DNA of 64,000 nucleotides from Photobacterium sp. JCM 19050 (GTDB taxonomy: Bacteria > Pseudomonadota > Gammaproteobacteria > Enterobacterales > Vibrionaceae). Under the pieces are notes generated by a model that saw only the letters and a program-made list of their open reading frames with translations, ran no database searches and had not been told where the DNA came from. The stretch is taken from the NCBI GenBank assembly GCA_001310455.1, contig BAXG01000017.1:33994-97993 (forward strand). The letters run 5' to 3'. The position numbers and the translations under genes are program-made. Below, one piece after another: positions 48,654-58,621 of the stretch; positions within the stretch are counted from its first letter, which is position 1, and each line of letters begins with the position of its first letter.

Positions 48654-50438
48654 ATGCAAAAGGGAACGGGCAATCACACCCTTGAGGGGGCAGGGTTCCA
48701 GCGCGCACTGAATGGTATTGAAGACGGCGAGGTGTTTGATGCCGTGGTCATCGGTGGCGGTATCAACGGTATCGCCACCTACCGGGAGCTGTCCCTGCAA
48801 GGGCTGAACGTTTTACTGGTCGAAAGGGACGACTTTTGCAGTAAAGCGAGCGCGGCACCTTCAAGGATGATTCACGGCGGGTTGCGCTATTTGGAAAACG
48901 CGGAGTTTGACCTCGTTAAAGAGTCGCTGTTTGAGCGAAACCGGCTTTTGGAAAATGCGCCTCACTACGTGCGCCCGCTGGAAACCCATATCCCGTTGTA
49001 TTCCTGGACGGCAGGTTTACTGTCTGCCGGTTTGCGCTTTTTCGGGTTGAACCAGAAAACATCAGACCGCGGCGCATTGGTTGTTAAAACCGGGCTTGCG
49101 ATTTATGACTTCTTTACCCGGCGTGACCAGATTATGCCGAAACACAGCCTGTACAGCTTCCGCCAGACCCGCCGCCGCTGGCCGGGTTACGCCGGGGCGG
49201 TAAAGTGCAGCGCCAGTTATTACGACGCATGGATCAGCGCACCCGAAAGGTTGGCTATTGAACTCATCCAGGATGGGGAACAGAACCAGAGTAAACCGCA
49301 TGCGCTGAATTACACCCACGCTGATATCGGCAATGGCAGCAAGATCGTGCTGACAGACAGAATTACCGGTGAGAAGAAGTCAGTCGTCAGCAGCCACATT
49401 GTCAATGCCACCGGTGCGTGGATTGACCTTACCAACGAAGGTGTGAGCCTGGCCTCCCGGTATATCGGTGGCACCAAAGGCTCGCACATTATCGTGGATA
49501 ACCCGGCGATGGTTAAGGCGCTTGATGGTGCCATGGTGTACTACGAAAACGCAGAAAACCGAGTCTGCATTATGTTCCCCTACCTGGGAAAAGTGTTGAT
49601 TGGCTCAACGGATATTCCGATATCGGATCCGGATTCTGTCATCTGCACCCAGGAAGAGGTGGATTACATCCTGACTTCGGTGAAACACATCTTCCCGGAT
49701 GTAGAAATACGAGAGGAAGACATTTGCTACCGGTTCAGTGGTGTTCGCCCTTTGGGCACGGCGAACACGGCGTCGACCGGGCAAATCCCCCGCAGCCATG
49801 CCCTCAAGGTGGACGAGTTGGTAGGCGGTGAAACCTTGTCGATTTACTCCATGGTTGGCGGGAAATGGACAACCTTCCGGGGCTTTGCTGAACAGACATG
49901 CGACACCGTACTGGAGGCGCTTTCCAAGCCTCGGTTAGTGTCGACAAAAGACAGAAGAATTGGTGGTGGCAAGGCGTATCCGCTGGGTAAAACTGCCCTG
50001 GATATTTACCTGAAAAACCTCCGGGGTGAATACCGGATTTCTGCCGAACGGGCGGCCACATTGCTTTCGCGATATGGCACAGCTTGTGAGGCAGTGCTGG
50101 ACTTCATTCAGGCAGGCGAGGATACGTTCTTGTCATCCCTTCCCGAATACAGTGTCCGAGAACTGACATACCTGGCAAAAACCGAGTATGTGTTCAAGCC
50201 GCTGGATTTGATACAACGCCGCAGCACCATTGCCATTGAAGGCAAGGTGAGCCCGGCAGTGTTGGCAGAAACAACCCGGCTACTCGCTGAATTGCATGGC
50301 TGGAATGAAGCCCGAACTGCCGAAGAATACAAAGAGGCAGCAGAATCACTCAATCACCACAACGGATATGACATTGACCCGGCCGGTCTGTTTGGCTGGG
50401 AGCATATTGATAACTCAGGGAAAGTACTATGCATGTAG
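48654..50438 (+). CDS. FAD-dependent glycerol-3-phosphate dehydrogenase-family enzyme (GlpD/EryB-like)
   Basis: 594 residues. The FAD-binding start is DAVVIGGGINGIATYRELSL, followed by the GlpD motifs APSRMIHGGLRYLENAEFDLV, YSFRQTRRRWPGYAGAVKCS, RFSGVRPLGT and the C-terminal helical domain. ATG 48654 has AAGGAG 6 bases upstream. Beside an FGGY kinase and an aldolase, it more likely oxidises a sugar-alcohol phosphate to a ketose phosphate (as EryB does with erythritol phosphate) than glycerol-3-phosphate. Electrons would pass to quinone at the membrane. It overlaps the aldolase gene by 10 bases. Confidence 0.9.
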   Translation: MQKGTGNHTLEGAGFQRALNGIEDGEVFDAVVIGGGINGIATYRELSLQGLNVLLVERDDFCSKASAAPSRMIHGGLRYLENAEFDLVKESLFERNRLLENAPHYVRPLETHIPLYSWTAGLLSAGLRFFGLNQKTSDRGALVVKTGLAIYDFFTRRDQIMPKHSLYSFRQTRRRWPGYAGAVKCSASYYDAWISAPERLAIELIQDGEQNQSKPHALNYTHADIGNGSKIVLTDRITGEKKSVVSSHIVNATGAWIDLTNEGVSLASRYIGGTKGSHIIVDNPAMVKALDGAMVYYENAENRVCIMFPYLGKVLIGSTDIPISDPDSVICTQEEVDYILTSVKHIFPDVEIREEDICYRFSGVRPLGTANTASTGQIPRSHALKVDELVGGETLSIYSMVGGKWTTFRGFAEQTCDTVLEALSKPRLVSTKDRRIGGGKAYPLGKTALDIYLKNLRGEYRISAERAATLLSRYGTACEAVLDFIQAGEDTFLSSLPEYSVRELTYLAKTEYVFKPLDLIQRRSTIAIEGKVSPAVLAETTRLLAELHGWNEARTAEEYKEAAESLNHHNGYDIDPAGLFGWEHIDNSGKVLCM

Positions 50439-51302
50439 AAAGCAGTGCTCAGAATACCGGGAAGGTATTCCAGAGCAAAAAAGTGCGCATGAACCGCCTG
50501 TTTAACAACGGTAAGTGCCTGGATGTTGCCATTGACCATGGCGTTTGCAATGAACCGTCGTTCCTTGACGGGCTGGAGAATATGCCGGCGGTGGTGGACC
50601 AGCTTATTAAAGCCGGCCCGGACGCCATCCAGATGACCTATGGTCAGGCGGATATTTTGCAGGAAGTGAATGGCAAAAATAAGCTGCGTTGGTCATGCGC
50701 ATAGACCTTGGCAACCCTTACAACGCAGAGCGTCACCGTGTGATGTGGGCGTTGTTGCAAAACCATAGCGACCCGGTTTTGCAGGCAGTGCAGATGGATG
50801 CCGCCTGTGTGGTGGTCAACCTCTTTATGCTGCCTGATGAGCCGGATCTTTTCCGCCAGTGTGTTGAAAATATCAGCCGGGTAAAACTGGACTGCGAAAA
50901 GTACGGTATGCCGCTGATGATTGAACCTCTGGTGATGCACCTAACGATGGCCGTGGCGGCTACATGGTGGATGGTGACTGCGAAAAAATTGTCACGCTGG
51001 TACGGACGGCAAGAGAGCTTGGAGCTGACATCATCAAAGCTGACCCGACTGCCAATGCGGATGATTTCCACAAAGTTGTCGAAGCTGCGCGCTGTCCGGT
51101 TTTGGTACGCGGTGGTGGTAAAGATGACATTGAAAGTGTGTTTTCCAAAGCGCGCGCTCTGTTAGACCAAGGAGCCGTTGGCATGGTTTATGGACGTAAC
51201 ATCTATCAACACCCGAACCCGGGCAAAATCGTGTCAGCCTTTATGGCGATGATTCACGACAATGCCTCTGTCGCTGATGCGATGGGAATCTACCAAGGTT
51301 AA
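50429..51302 (+). CDS. Class I aldolase of the DeoC/FbaB/LsrF family (two frameshifts in this sequence)
   Basis: About 291 residues. Family stretches are CLDVAIDHGVCNEPSF, GPDAIQMTYGQADIL, GMPLMIEPLVM, GADIIKADP (Schiff-base Lys) and CPVLVRGGGKDD with GAVGMVYGRNIYQHPNP. Two one-base losses split it: near 50684 (C; NKPALVMRIDLG) and 50937 (G; VMAPNDGRGGYMVDG). The kinase gene follows after 11 bases. It would cleave the ketose phosphate made by the kinase and dehydrogenase into dihydroxyacetone phosphate and a short aldehyde; the specific substrate is an inference. Confidence 0.9.
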
Positions 51303-51313
51303 GGACAACAGCT

Positions 51314-52810
51314 ATGGGTACAAAGTACGTTCTCGGGATTGATTGCGGGAATACGGCGGTGAAGGCGGCTGTATTTGATTGCCACGGGCAGGAAATTGGC
51401 TCCCGCGCTGAGCGGGTTGAAACGCGATTTCCACAGCCCGGCCATTCTGAAACTGACATGATTGGTCTTTGGCACAAGTGCGCGTCGGTCGTTGCCGCTG
51501 CATTGACCGAGCTGAACATTCCCCCTGAGGACGTACTTGCCGTTGGTGTGAGTGGCCACGGCAACGGCGCTTACCTGCTTGATAACAACCGCGAGCCTTT
51601 ACGCGCTATCCAGTCTTTGGACAGCCGCGCAGAGGCGCAGGTTAACCAAGACAAATTGAGCCCGGATTACCCGCGGCTCAGCGAATTGAATCGGCAGGGT
51701 GTATGGCCGTCCCAGACTGCCACCTTGCTGAAATGGCTCAAGCACAACGAGCCGGAAACCTACGGCAACATTGGTGTGGTGCTGTTTTGCAAGGACTATA
51801 TCAATTTCTGCCTGACCGGGGAGTGCCACACGGAGTATGGCGATCTCAGTGCGTCCGGCCTATATGACTACACGCGCGGTGAAGTCAGTGAGGAGTTACT
51901 GGCGCTTCTGGGTATCGAAGAGATGCAAAGCCGTATTCCGCTGACGCTTTGGAGTGAAAACACGGTTGGTCATGTTACCAAATCCGCGTCTGAACAGACC
52001 CGCTTACCAGAAGGCACGCCGGTTGTTGCCGGTTTTTTCGACGTGATCGCCAGCGCAGTGGGAAGCGGGGTATGGGATACCGCCGAAGCCTCGTTGATAA
52101 CCGGAACCTGGAGCATCAACCAGGTGGTTACAGACTCAATTCCGCACCCGGATATTTTTATGTCCAGCGTGTTTCCCGGTAGTCGTTATATGGCGATGGA
52201 AAACAGCGCCACATCAGCCTCAAACCTTGAATGGTTCGTCTGTGAATTCTTTGCGCCGGAAAAGCAGGTAGCGCAGAGCCTCGGGAAATCCGTTTTCGAG
52301 TTTTGTAACAGTGCGGTTGAAAACGTCAAACTGGCGGAAAACCTGCCGCTGTTCCATCCCTATCTCTATGGTTCAAGTGACCTTGCATCCGCCGGAGCGA
52401 ACTTCTTTGGCTTGGCTGGCTGGCATACCAAGTCAGACCTTCTCTACGCCGTCTATGAAGGCATTGTGTTCGGTCATATGGAACATTTCTTGAAACTGAA
52501 CAAAGCCGGGTTGCATTTCGATAATGCCGTTTTAAGTGGCGGTGGTGCCAGGAGTGAATTCTGGTGCCAGTTATTTGCCGATGTTTTAGATATCCGTATT
52601 GCTGTCACACCTTGTGGGGAAACCGGTGCAAGAGGTGCAGCAATGGCGGCTGCATACGCCGGGGGGGTGTACGAAACCTTTCAGGATGCCGTACGGAATA
52701 TGAGCGGGGATTACCGTTATTTCTATCCGGACAAAGATAAACAAGCCATTCTGAAAGCCCGCTTTGCGCGTTATCAGGCTGTCAGCGCGTTTATAAACAG
52801 TGGCATTTAG
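51314..52810 (+). CDS. FGGY-family carbohydrate kinase (EryA/LyxK-like)
   Basis: 498 residues. The first ATP-binding motif is YVLGIDCGNTAVKAAVFD, the substrate region has GVSGHGNGAYLLDNNREPL and the FGGY-type second motif lies in AVLSGGGARSEFWCQLFADVL with CGETGARGAAMAAA near the end. The sequence around GHGNGAYLLD is closer to erythritol and L-xylulose kinases than to glycerol, xylulose or AI-2 kinases, judging from memory of those families. It ends the operon. It should phosphorylate the imported sugar alcohol or ketose as the first committed step. Confidence 0.9.
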   Translation: MGTKYVLGIDCGNTAVKAAVFDCHGQEIGSRAERVETRFPQPGHSETDMIGLWHKCASVVAAALTELNIPPEDVLAVGVSGHGNGAYLLDNNREPLRAIQSLDSRAEAQVNQDKLSPDYPRLSELNRQGVWPSQTATLLKWLKHNEPETYGNIGVVLFCKDYINFCLTGECHTEYGDLSASGLYDYTRGEVSEELLALLGIEEMQSRIPLTLWSENTVGHVTKSASEQTRLPEGTPVVAGFFDVIASAVGSGVWDTAEASLITGTWSINQVVTDSIPHPDIFMSSVFPGSRYMAMENSATSASNLEWFVCEFFAPEKQVAQSLGKSVFEFCNSAVENVKLAENLPLFHPYLYGSSDLASAGANFFGLAGWHTKSDLLYAVYEGIVFGHMEHFLKLNKAGLHFDNAVLSGGGARSEFWCQLFADVLDIRIAVTPCGETGARGAAMAAAYAGGVYETFQDAVRNMSGDYRYFYPDKDKQAILKARFARYQAVSAFINSGI

Positions 52811-53094
52811 TTTCGACGAAACAATCAGCAAGGGAGGGTTCACTTACTCAAATTGCAATGCAATACGGACATCAAAATAAAATGACACCTATTCGATAAC
52901 GAAAATAATAAATTCCTGAGAGCGCTTCTCTCAACTACAACGTTTGTTCCAAGGAAATATACGTCGGCTGTCGCTGAGGGTTTTTTGCACCTTTGTTTGT
53001 GCCAGTTGGCTGTATTAAAGGATTGAGTTACAGGAGGCAATGTCCTGACCAGGGGGGATGTTGTTGCAGTACATCACTCAATGAGGATAACGAT

Positions 53095-56000
53095 ATGGAA
53101 CACAGTTTTGTCCGCCGATTTAAACAACGGCGGATCATTCCTCTGATAGCAAGTGCCCTGACATGTACGTTAGGAGCAGGTGGGACAATGGCTGCACAGG
53201 GCCCGGGATTGGGCAATTTGCAGTATTCATCATCGGAAGTATTTACCCAGGTTTCGACACCGTCGGTGGATGATACCACCGGGCTTCTTCCTCCCGATTA
53301 TCCCGGACGGAAGCATTTTGGTGTAAACGTCATGACCATGTTAAACGGTTATATGATTGGCGTATTTGCACCGGACAGTGGGGGTGGGCCGGGCGGCTGG
53401 ATAGCCCTGGATGCCTCCAATCCGCGTAACCTCCAGCTCATTAAGATGGTTTATGAGCCGGATACCAGTAATGCCCACCGTACCGGCGACGGCCTCAGAA
53501 CTGCAGAGTTTCGCGAACCGCACTCGTTTGGGTTGGGCGAAAACAATCACATTGCCATCCAGACCGGTAAGGGCATCGAAATCTGGGACTGGTCAGATGT
53601 AAACAACCCTGTTCAGGTCAGCAAACTCGCCATTTCCGGGGTGAATTTCGGAGACTATAACAACGTTTCCTGGCAGTTGTTCTGGCAGGCCCCTTACCTT
53701 TATGTCTCTCGCGGTAACGCAGGGCTGACTATCGTCAACACCTCTGATGTCAGTAACCCTTATGTAGAAAAAACTATCCCAACCAGCCAGTTGGGCGGCT
53801 TCAATGTCGGGCCGGTTTTTGCTTTGGGTAACGAGCTATTCCTCTCCAGTATGGAAACGACAGCGGGGTTTTCGATCCTTAATATCGATGATCCGTTAAC
53901 GCCGCTGTTGGTGAAAACCGTTTCCCGCCTGCCAGAGCGCTATTACTCCTCATGTTGGGACGGAACCAAAGCTTATTTCGGTGCACGTTCTGCCGGGGAC
54001 AACCTGCGCGTTTATGACACCACAACCAACCCAATGACGCTGCTCAGTGACAGCGAAAGCGGGTTTGTAAACCTTTACTGTAACGTCCAGGATGACAAGC
54101 TGTTCCTGGGTAACCAGGACGATATTTCAGTTCTCGATGTGAGTGATCTGAACAACATTTCGATTGATGGGACAGGTTCGCTCGATGCAACGGGTTCAGA
54201 TACCGACCACGGACAGGTCTTTGCCTTTGGTAATATGGTATGGGTGGGGAATGACCACGGCAGCGGCAGTGGCCTGATTGCCCGCCAGGCGGCACCGGAT
54301 AATACGCCGCCAGAGGTTGTCCGTACCATGCCTGCCAGTGCAGCTACCAACCAGGCAAGAACGTCTCGTGTTGGTGTGGCATTGTCAGACAGCGTGTTGA
54401 TGGAATCTGTGAACAGCAATACGTTCACGGTAACCAAAATCGGTAGTTCAACCCCCGTCAGCGGTACCTACAGCGTGAATTTGGCTTTGTCCATTTCACA
54501 CCGGATTCCCAGTTTGACGCAGACGGTATTTACACTGTCACACTGAGCGGAATCGAGGACTTTGCCGGGAATGCAATGCCGGCGTACTCCTGGTCATTTT
54601 CAACCGGTGATACCGCCGGGCATTCCGTTTCTTCAAGCGTTCCGAATACGGTGCAGGTGGGTTCCAGCTTTGGGGTTTCAGCCTCAGCCAGCCCGATTAA
54701 TAACGGAACCATTGAGTATTCCTGGGACTTTGGTGACGGCAGCGAACCCACTGCGTTCAGTACCAACGGTTCAGCCAGTCATACCTACACAGCACCGGGC
54801 CACTGGACGCCAATCGTCACGATTCGGGAATCCGGGTTCAAGACAACTCAGCCATCTGATGTCACGGCCCATTATCCGGTCACATCCACAGCGCCGGTAT
54901 CAGCCTCATCGATTGTGGTTGCGGGTTCGCGGGTAGTGTCAGTGAATGAGGACAACGACACGGTCACGGCGATTTCTGCCAATGCGCCTTATGGCAAACT
55001 TTGGGAAACCAAAGTGGCTGAGCGCCCGCGTACTGTTGCCGTTGCACCAAACGGGAACCTTTGGGTAACAGCACAGGATGGCGATGTCATCTCTGTACTT
55101 TCTCCGACAGGTAGCCGGTTGTCAGATATTCCGTTGCCGAGAGCGTCTCAACCTTACGGTGTCGCATTTCCACCAAACGGTGAAGCGGCATACGTAACAC
55201 TCCAGGCGACCGGTGAGTTACTGATGCTCGACCCGGTAAATGGCGATATTTGGGATAGGGTCACCGTCGGACATTCTGCCAGGGGTATTGCGATTGATGC
55301 AGATTCCGATGTCGCACTGGTGACACGTTTTATTTCCCCGCAGACCCATGCTGAGGTTATCGAGGTCGATATCGGCAGCATGACAATCAATGACACCATT
55401 AACCTTGCGAAAGACACCACCACGATTGACGGGCCAGACCGGAGCCGGGGTGTGCCGAACTACCTGAACTCGGTCACGATCTCGCCGGATGGGCGTACCG
55501 CCTGGGTTCCGTCAAATAAAACCAATGTTGATCGCGGTGCCTTTAATGAAAACCAGCCCATTACGTTTGAAACCACGGTAAGGGCTATCCTGTCTCAAAT
55601 CGATCTGCAAACCGGTCAGGAAATTCCGGCTAACCAGCTTGATATGGATAACCGGGCACAACCGAAAGCGGTGGCCTTCAGCGCCTTGGGTGATTACACC
55701 TATACAGCCATTGAAGGACAGAACAGCGTTGAAATTCGTGATGCTTACAGCCGCAACCGGGTAAATGAGCTGGTGGAGGTAGGGCAGGCCCCGATTGGCC
55801 TTGCACGTGCCGGCGACAAACTGTTTGTACACGGTTTCCTGTCTCGCAGCATCTCAGTGTTCGACGTGTCTGACTTTGAGCAAAACGGCGGTGACATCCA
55901 GCGCCTTGCTGAAACGTCTACAGTCGCCAATGAAAAACTGCACCCCCGGGTGCTGGCCGGTAAGCAAATCTTCCACAACGCAGCCGATGCCCGCATGACT

Positions 56001-58538
56001 CAGGATGGTTACCTGTCTTGTGCCAGCTGTCACGCCGGAGGCGATTCTGACGGCCGGGTATGGGACTTTACTGACCGTGGCGAAGGCCTGCGTAATACCA
56101 TAGCGCTGCTGGGCCGTGCCGGTATGGGTAACGGACGAGTCCACTGGACAGCGAACTTTGATGAAATCCAAGACTTTGAAAACGATATCCGCTTTGGTTT
56201 TGGCGGTCGCGGCTTCATCCCTGATCCGCTGTTTGATTATGTCAAAGATCCTCTTGGTAATCCTAAAGCCGGTATTAGTGATGATCTGGATAACCTCTCG
56301 TTCTACGTATCGAGCCTGACGGAATACCCGCGCAGCCCGAAACGTAACCAGAACGGCACGCTGACTTCAGACGCGCAGGCCGGTGCTGCTCTGTTTACCC
56401 AGAAAGGGTGTGCAGGTTGTCACTCCGGCGATTTCTACACGGATACCTTGCGCCACGATGTCGGCACCATCCAGTCCTCCTCCGGCCAGGGAATTTCCCA
56501 GCCGCTGGGTGGTGTTGGCTTTGACACGCCAACCCTGATTGGATTGGTAGATTCTGCGCCGTATTTCCATAACGGACAGGCAGCAACCCTGGATGACGTT
56601 CTTCAGACCGGTTCCCAGCACACCGTCAGCAGCGCAACCGAACGCGCCCAGCTGGTGGCTTATCTGGAACAAATCGAATATGAAGGGCCTGAAATTGTTG
56701 CTCCAGCACCCCCTCCGGCGCCGTCATATGATTACCTGAGCGACCTGGCTGAAGTCTCCTCAACCAACCAGTGGGGACCGATTGAGAAAGACCAGAGCAA
56801 TGGTGAGCAAGGTGCGGGCGACGGTTCGACCATTCGTATTGACGGTACCAGCTATGAAAAAGGCTTGGGTGTCCATGCGTATTCCGAAGTGGTGTACAGC
56901 CTGACCGGGAAAGATTACGACCAGTTCAGTGCCATTATTGGTGTGGATGATGAGACTGGTGATTCTGGCTCGGTTGTGTTTGAGGTCTATGTTGACGATG
57001 TTCTCAGTTACCAGAGCAGCGTTTTGCGTGGCAATGGTCCAGCGGATGCGGTTATCTTACCGCTCACATCGGCTAACAGCGAACTCAAGCTTGTAGTGAA
57101 AGACGGTGGGAATGGCGTAGGTCACGACCATGCAGACTGGGCGGATGCCAAGTTGCGCGTGAAATCGACCGGTACCAACCAACCAGGCCTTTACTACGGT
57201 GAAGTAAGCGGCAACATCAATACCACAGACGCCAACCCGAAAACGTCTGTTACCACGAACCTCAGCGAAACCGAGGATGCGATTGGTGGCAATACAACGG
57301 AGATCTACACCGGCTATATCTACGATGCCGACGGTAACATTTCGTTCCGTGAGTATATTGATGACAAAACCCGGCTGTGGATCGACGGAGAACTGGTGCT
57401 TTCCAGCGACCTGTGGAGTGACGTCCAGTCGACGGGCAACCTGAACCTGCCTCCGGGCTGGCACGCCTTTGAGCTGCGGATCAGCAATGGAAATGGCGGC
57501 AGCGGCCCGACCTCCGGAATTGGCTTTGCTTTCGACCCGGATGGCGGAACCAACTGGCAGCATCCGGAAGATCCGGGTGATGGCAGCCTGTTCAGAACTG
57601 CAAATCCTGGAACCGGGACGACACAGTATGTGTTCGCCAGTGATCTTACCGAAGTTTCCTCAACCAACGGGTGGGGCAGCATCGAGAAAGACCGCTCCAA
57701 TGGTGAACAAGGTGACAATGACGGCGGTACGCTGACCATTGCCGGCAATACTTTTGACAAAGGGCTGGGTGTGCATGCGTCTTCCGAGATTGTGTACCAG
57801 TTTACTGCCGGATCTTACGATCAGTTCACATCTGCAATCGGTATTGATGACGAAGTGGGAGACCGTGGTTCAGTCATCTTCAAAGTCTTTATCGACGGTG
57901 TAGAGGCATACCAGAGCGGTGTCATTCGCGGTGCTGACGGTGCGGAGAGTGTGATCGTTTCTATCCCGGCATCTGCCACTGAGTTGAAGCTGGAAGTCAC
58001 CGGAGCCGGTGACGGTATCGGCCATGACCATGCGGATTGGGCGGATGCCAAGTTCCGTGTAGGGACCGGTGGTTCGGGCGGTACTACTCGTCAGTACGAC
58101 TATGCCAGTGATCTTTCAGAGAGCGCTTCAACCAATGGTTGGGGACCCATTGAAAAAGACCGCTCCAATGGTGAACAGGGTGCGACTGATGGCAACACCA
58201 TCACTATCGGTGGGCAAACCTACACCAAAGGCCTGGGTGTACATGCGTTATCCAGCGTTGTTTATGACTTCACGGCCGGTACCTATGACCTGTTTACGGC
58301 GGATATCGGAATCGATGATGAAGTCGGAAGCCAGGGCTCGGTGGTGTTTGTGATCAATGTGGGTGGTTCAGAAGTGTATCGCAGCAGCACACTTCGTGGC
58401 TCTGACGGTGCTACGGAAGTCTCTGTCGCGATTCCGTCTGGTGCGACTCAACTGACGCTTTCCGTTGAAAGTGCGGGGGATGGGGTCGGTCACGACCACG
58501 CTGACTGGGCAGACGCAAAATTCCGGCGCGCTCTTTAA
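53095..58538 (+). CDS. Giant exported beta-propeller / di-heme cytochrome / NPCBM-PA14 multidomain protein (one frameshift)
   Basis: About 1,814 residues once one T is restored at 54480-54482 (NFGFVHFTPDSQFD). ATG 53095 has GAGG 9 bases upstream. Order: signal peptide (1-35); a beta-propeller-like region (about 45-400); an SbsA-type Ig domain (402-500); a PKD domain (515-585, YSWDFGDGSEPTAFS); a second, YVTN-type propeller (600-940, SVTISPDGRTAWVPS); a di-heme cytochrome region of the MauG/peroxidase type with CASCH (near 976) and CAGCH (near 1106); NPCBM (1212-1357); PA14 (1365-1490); NPCBM (1512-1657); NPCBM (1668-1814). No C-terminal sorting signal is evident. It probably works at or outside the outer membrane, holding a redox centre on a glycan. 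The reaction is unknown. Confidence 0.88.
56727..58535 (+). repeat. Three NPCBM-type module copies in the giant cytochrome gene
   Basis: Copies at 56727-57164, 57627-58065 and 58095-58535 share protein patterns such as IEKDRSNGEQG, KGLGVHA, IDDEVG and GVGHDHADWADAK. Copies 2 and 3 are the most alike and lie next to each other, suggesting a recent duplication, while a PA14-type module (about 57186-57565) sits between copies 1 and 2. Confidence 0.88.
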
Positions 58539-58552
58539 TCTTCTAAAATCAG

Positions 58553-58587
58553 ACCAAAGCAGGCGGAGTTCCGCCTGCTTTTCTTTT
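58553..58587 (+). terminator. Terminator after the giant cytochrome gene
   Basis: AAAGCAGGCGGA and TCCGCCTGCTTT flank a 2-base loop and are followed by a T-rich tract, 15 bases after the stop codon. Confidence 0.87.
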
Positions 58588-58621
58588 ATCTCAGATTGCA
58601 TTGGACAGAAAAGGAAAAAGG

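Noticed and set aside
46666..52810. An autoinducer-2 (lsr) operon, suggested by SorC, FGGY kinase and LsrF-like genes
   Set aside because: The kinase does not resemble LsrK, there is one permease and no lsrG-like gene, and a GlpD-like dehydrogenase and aldo/keto reductase are present instead.
1733..54482. Reading the many broken genes as a decaying genome region
   Set aside because: The changes are almost all one-base losses in short runs, with no internal stops or larger deletions, and conserved motifs continue on both sides.
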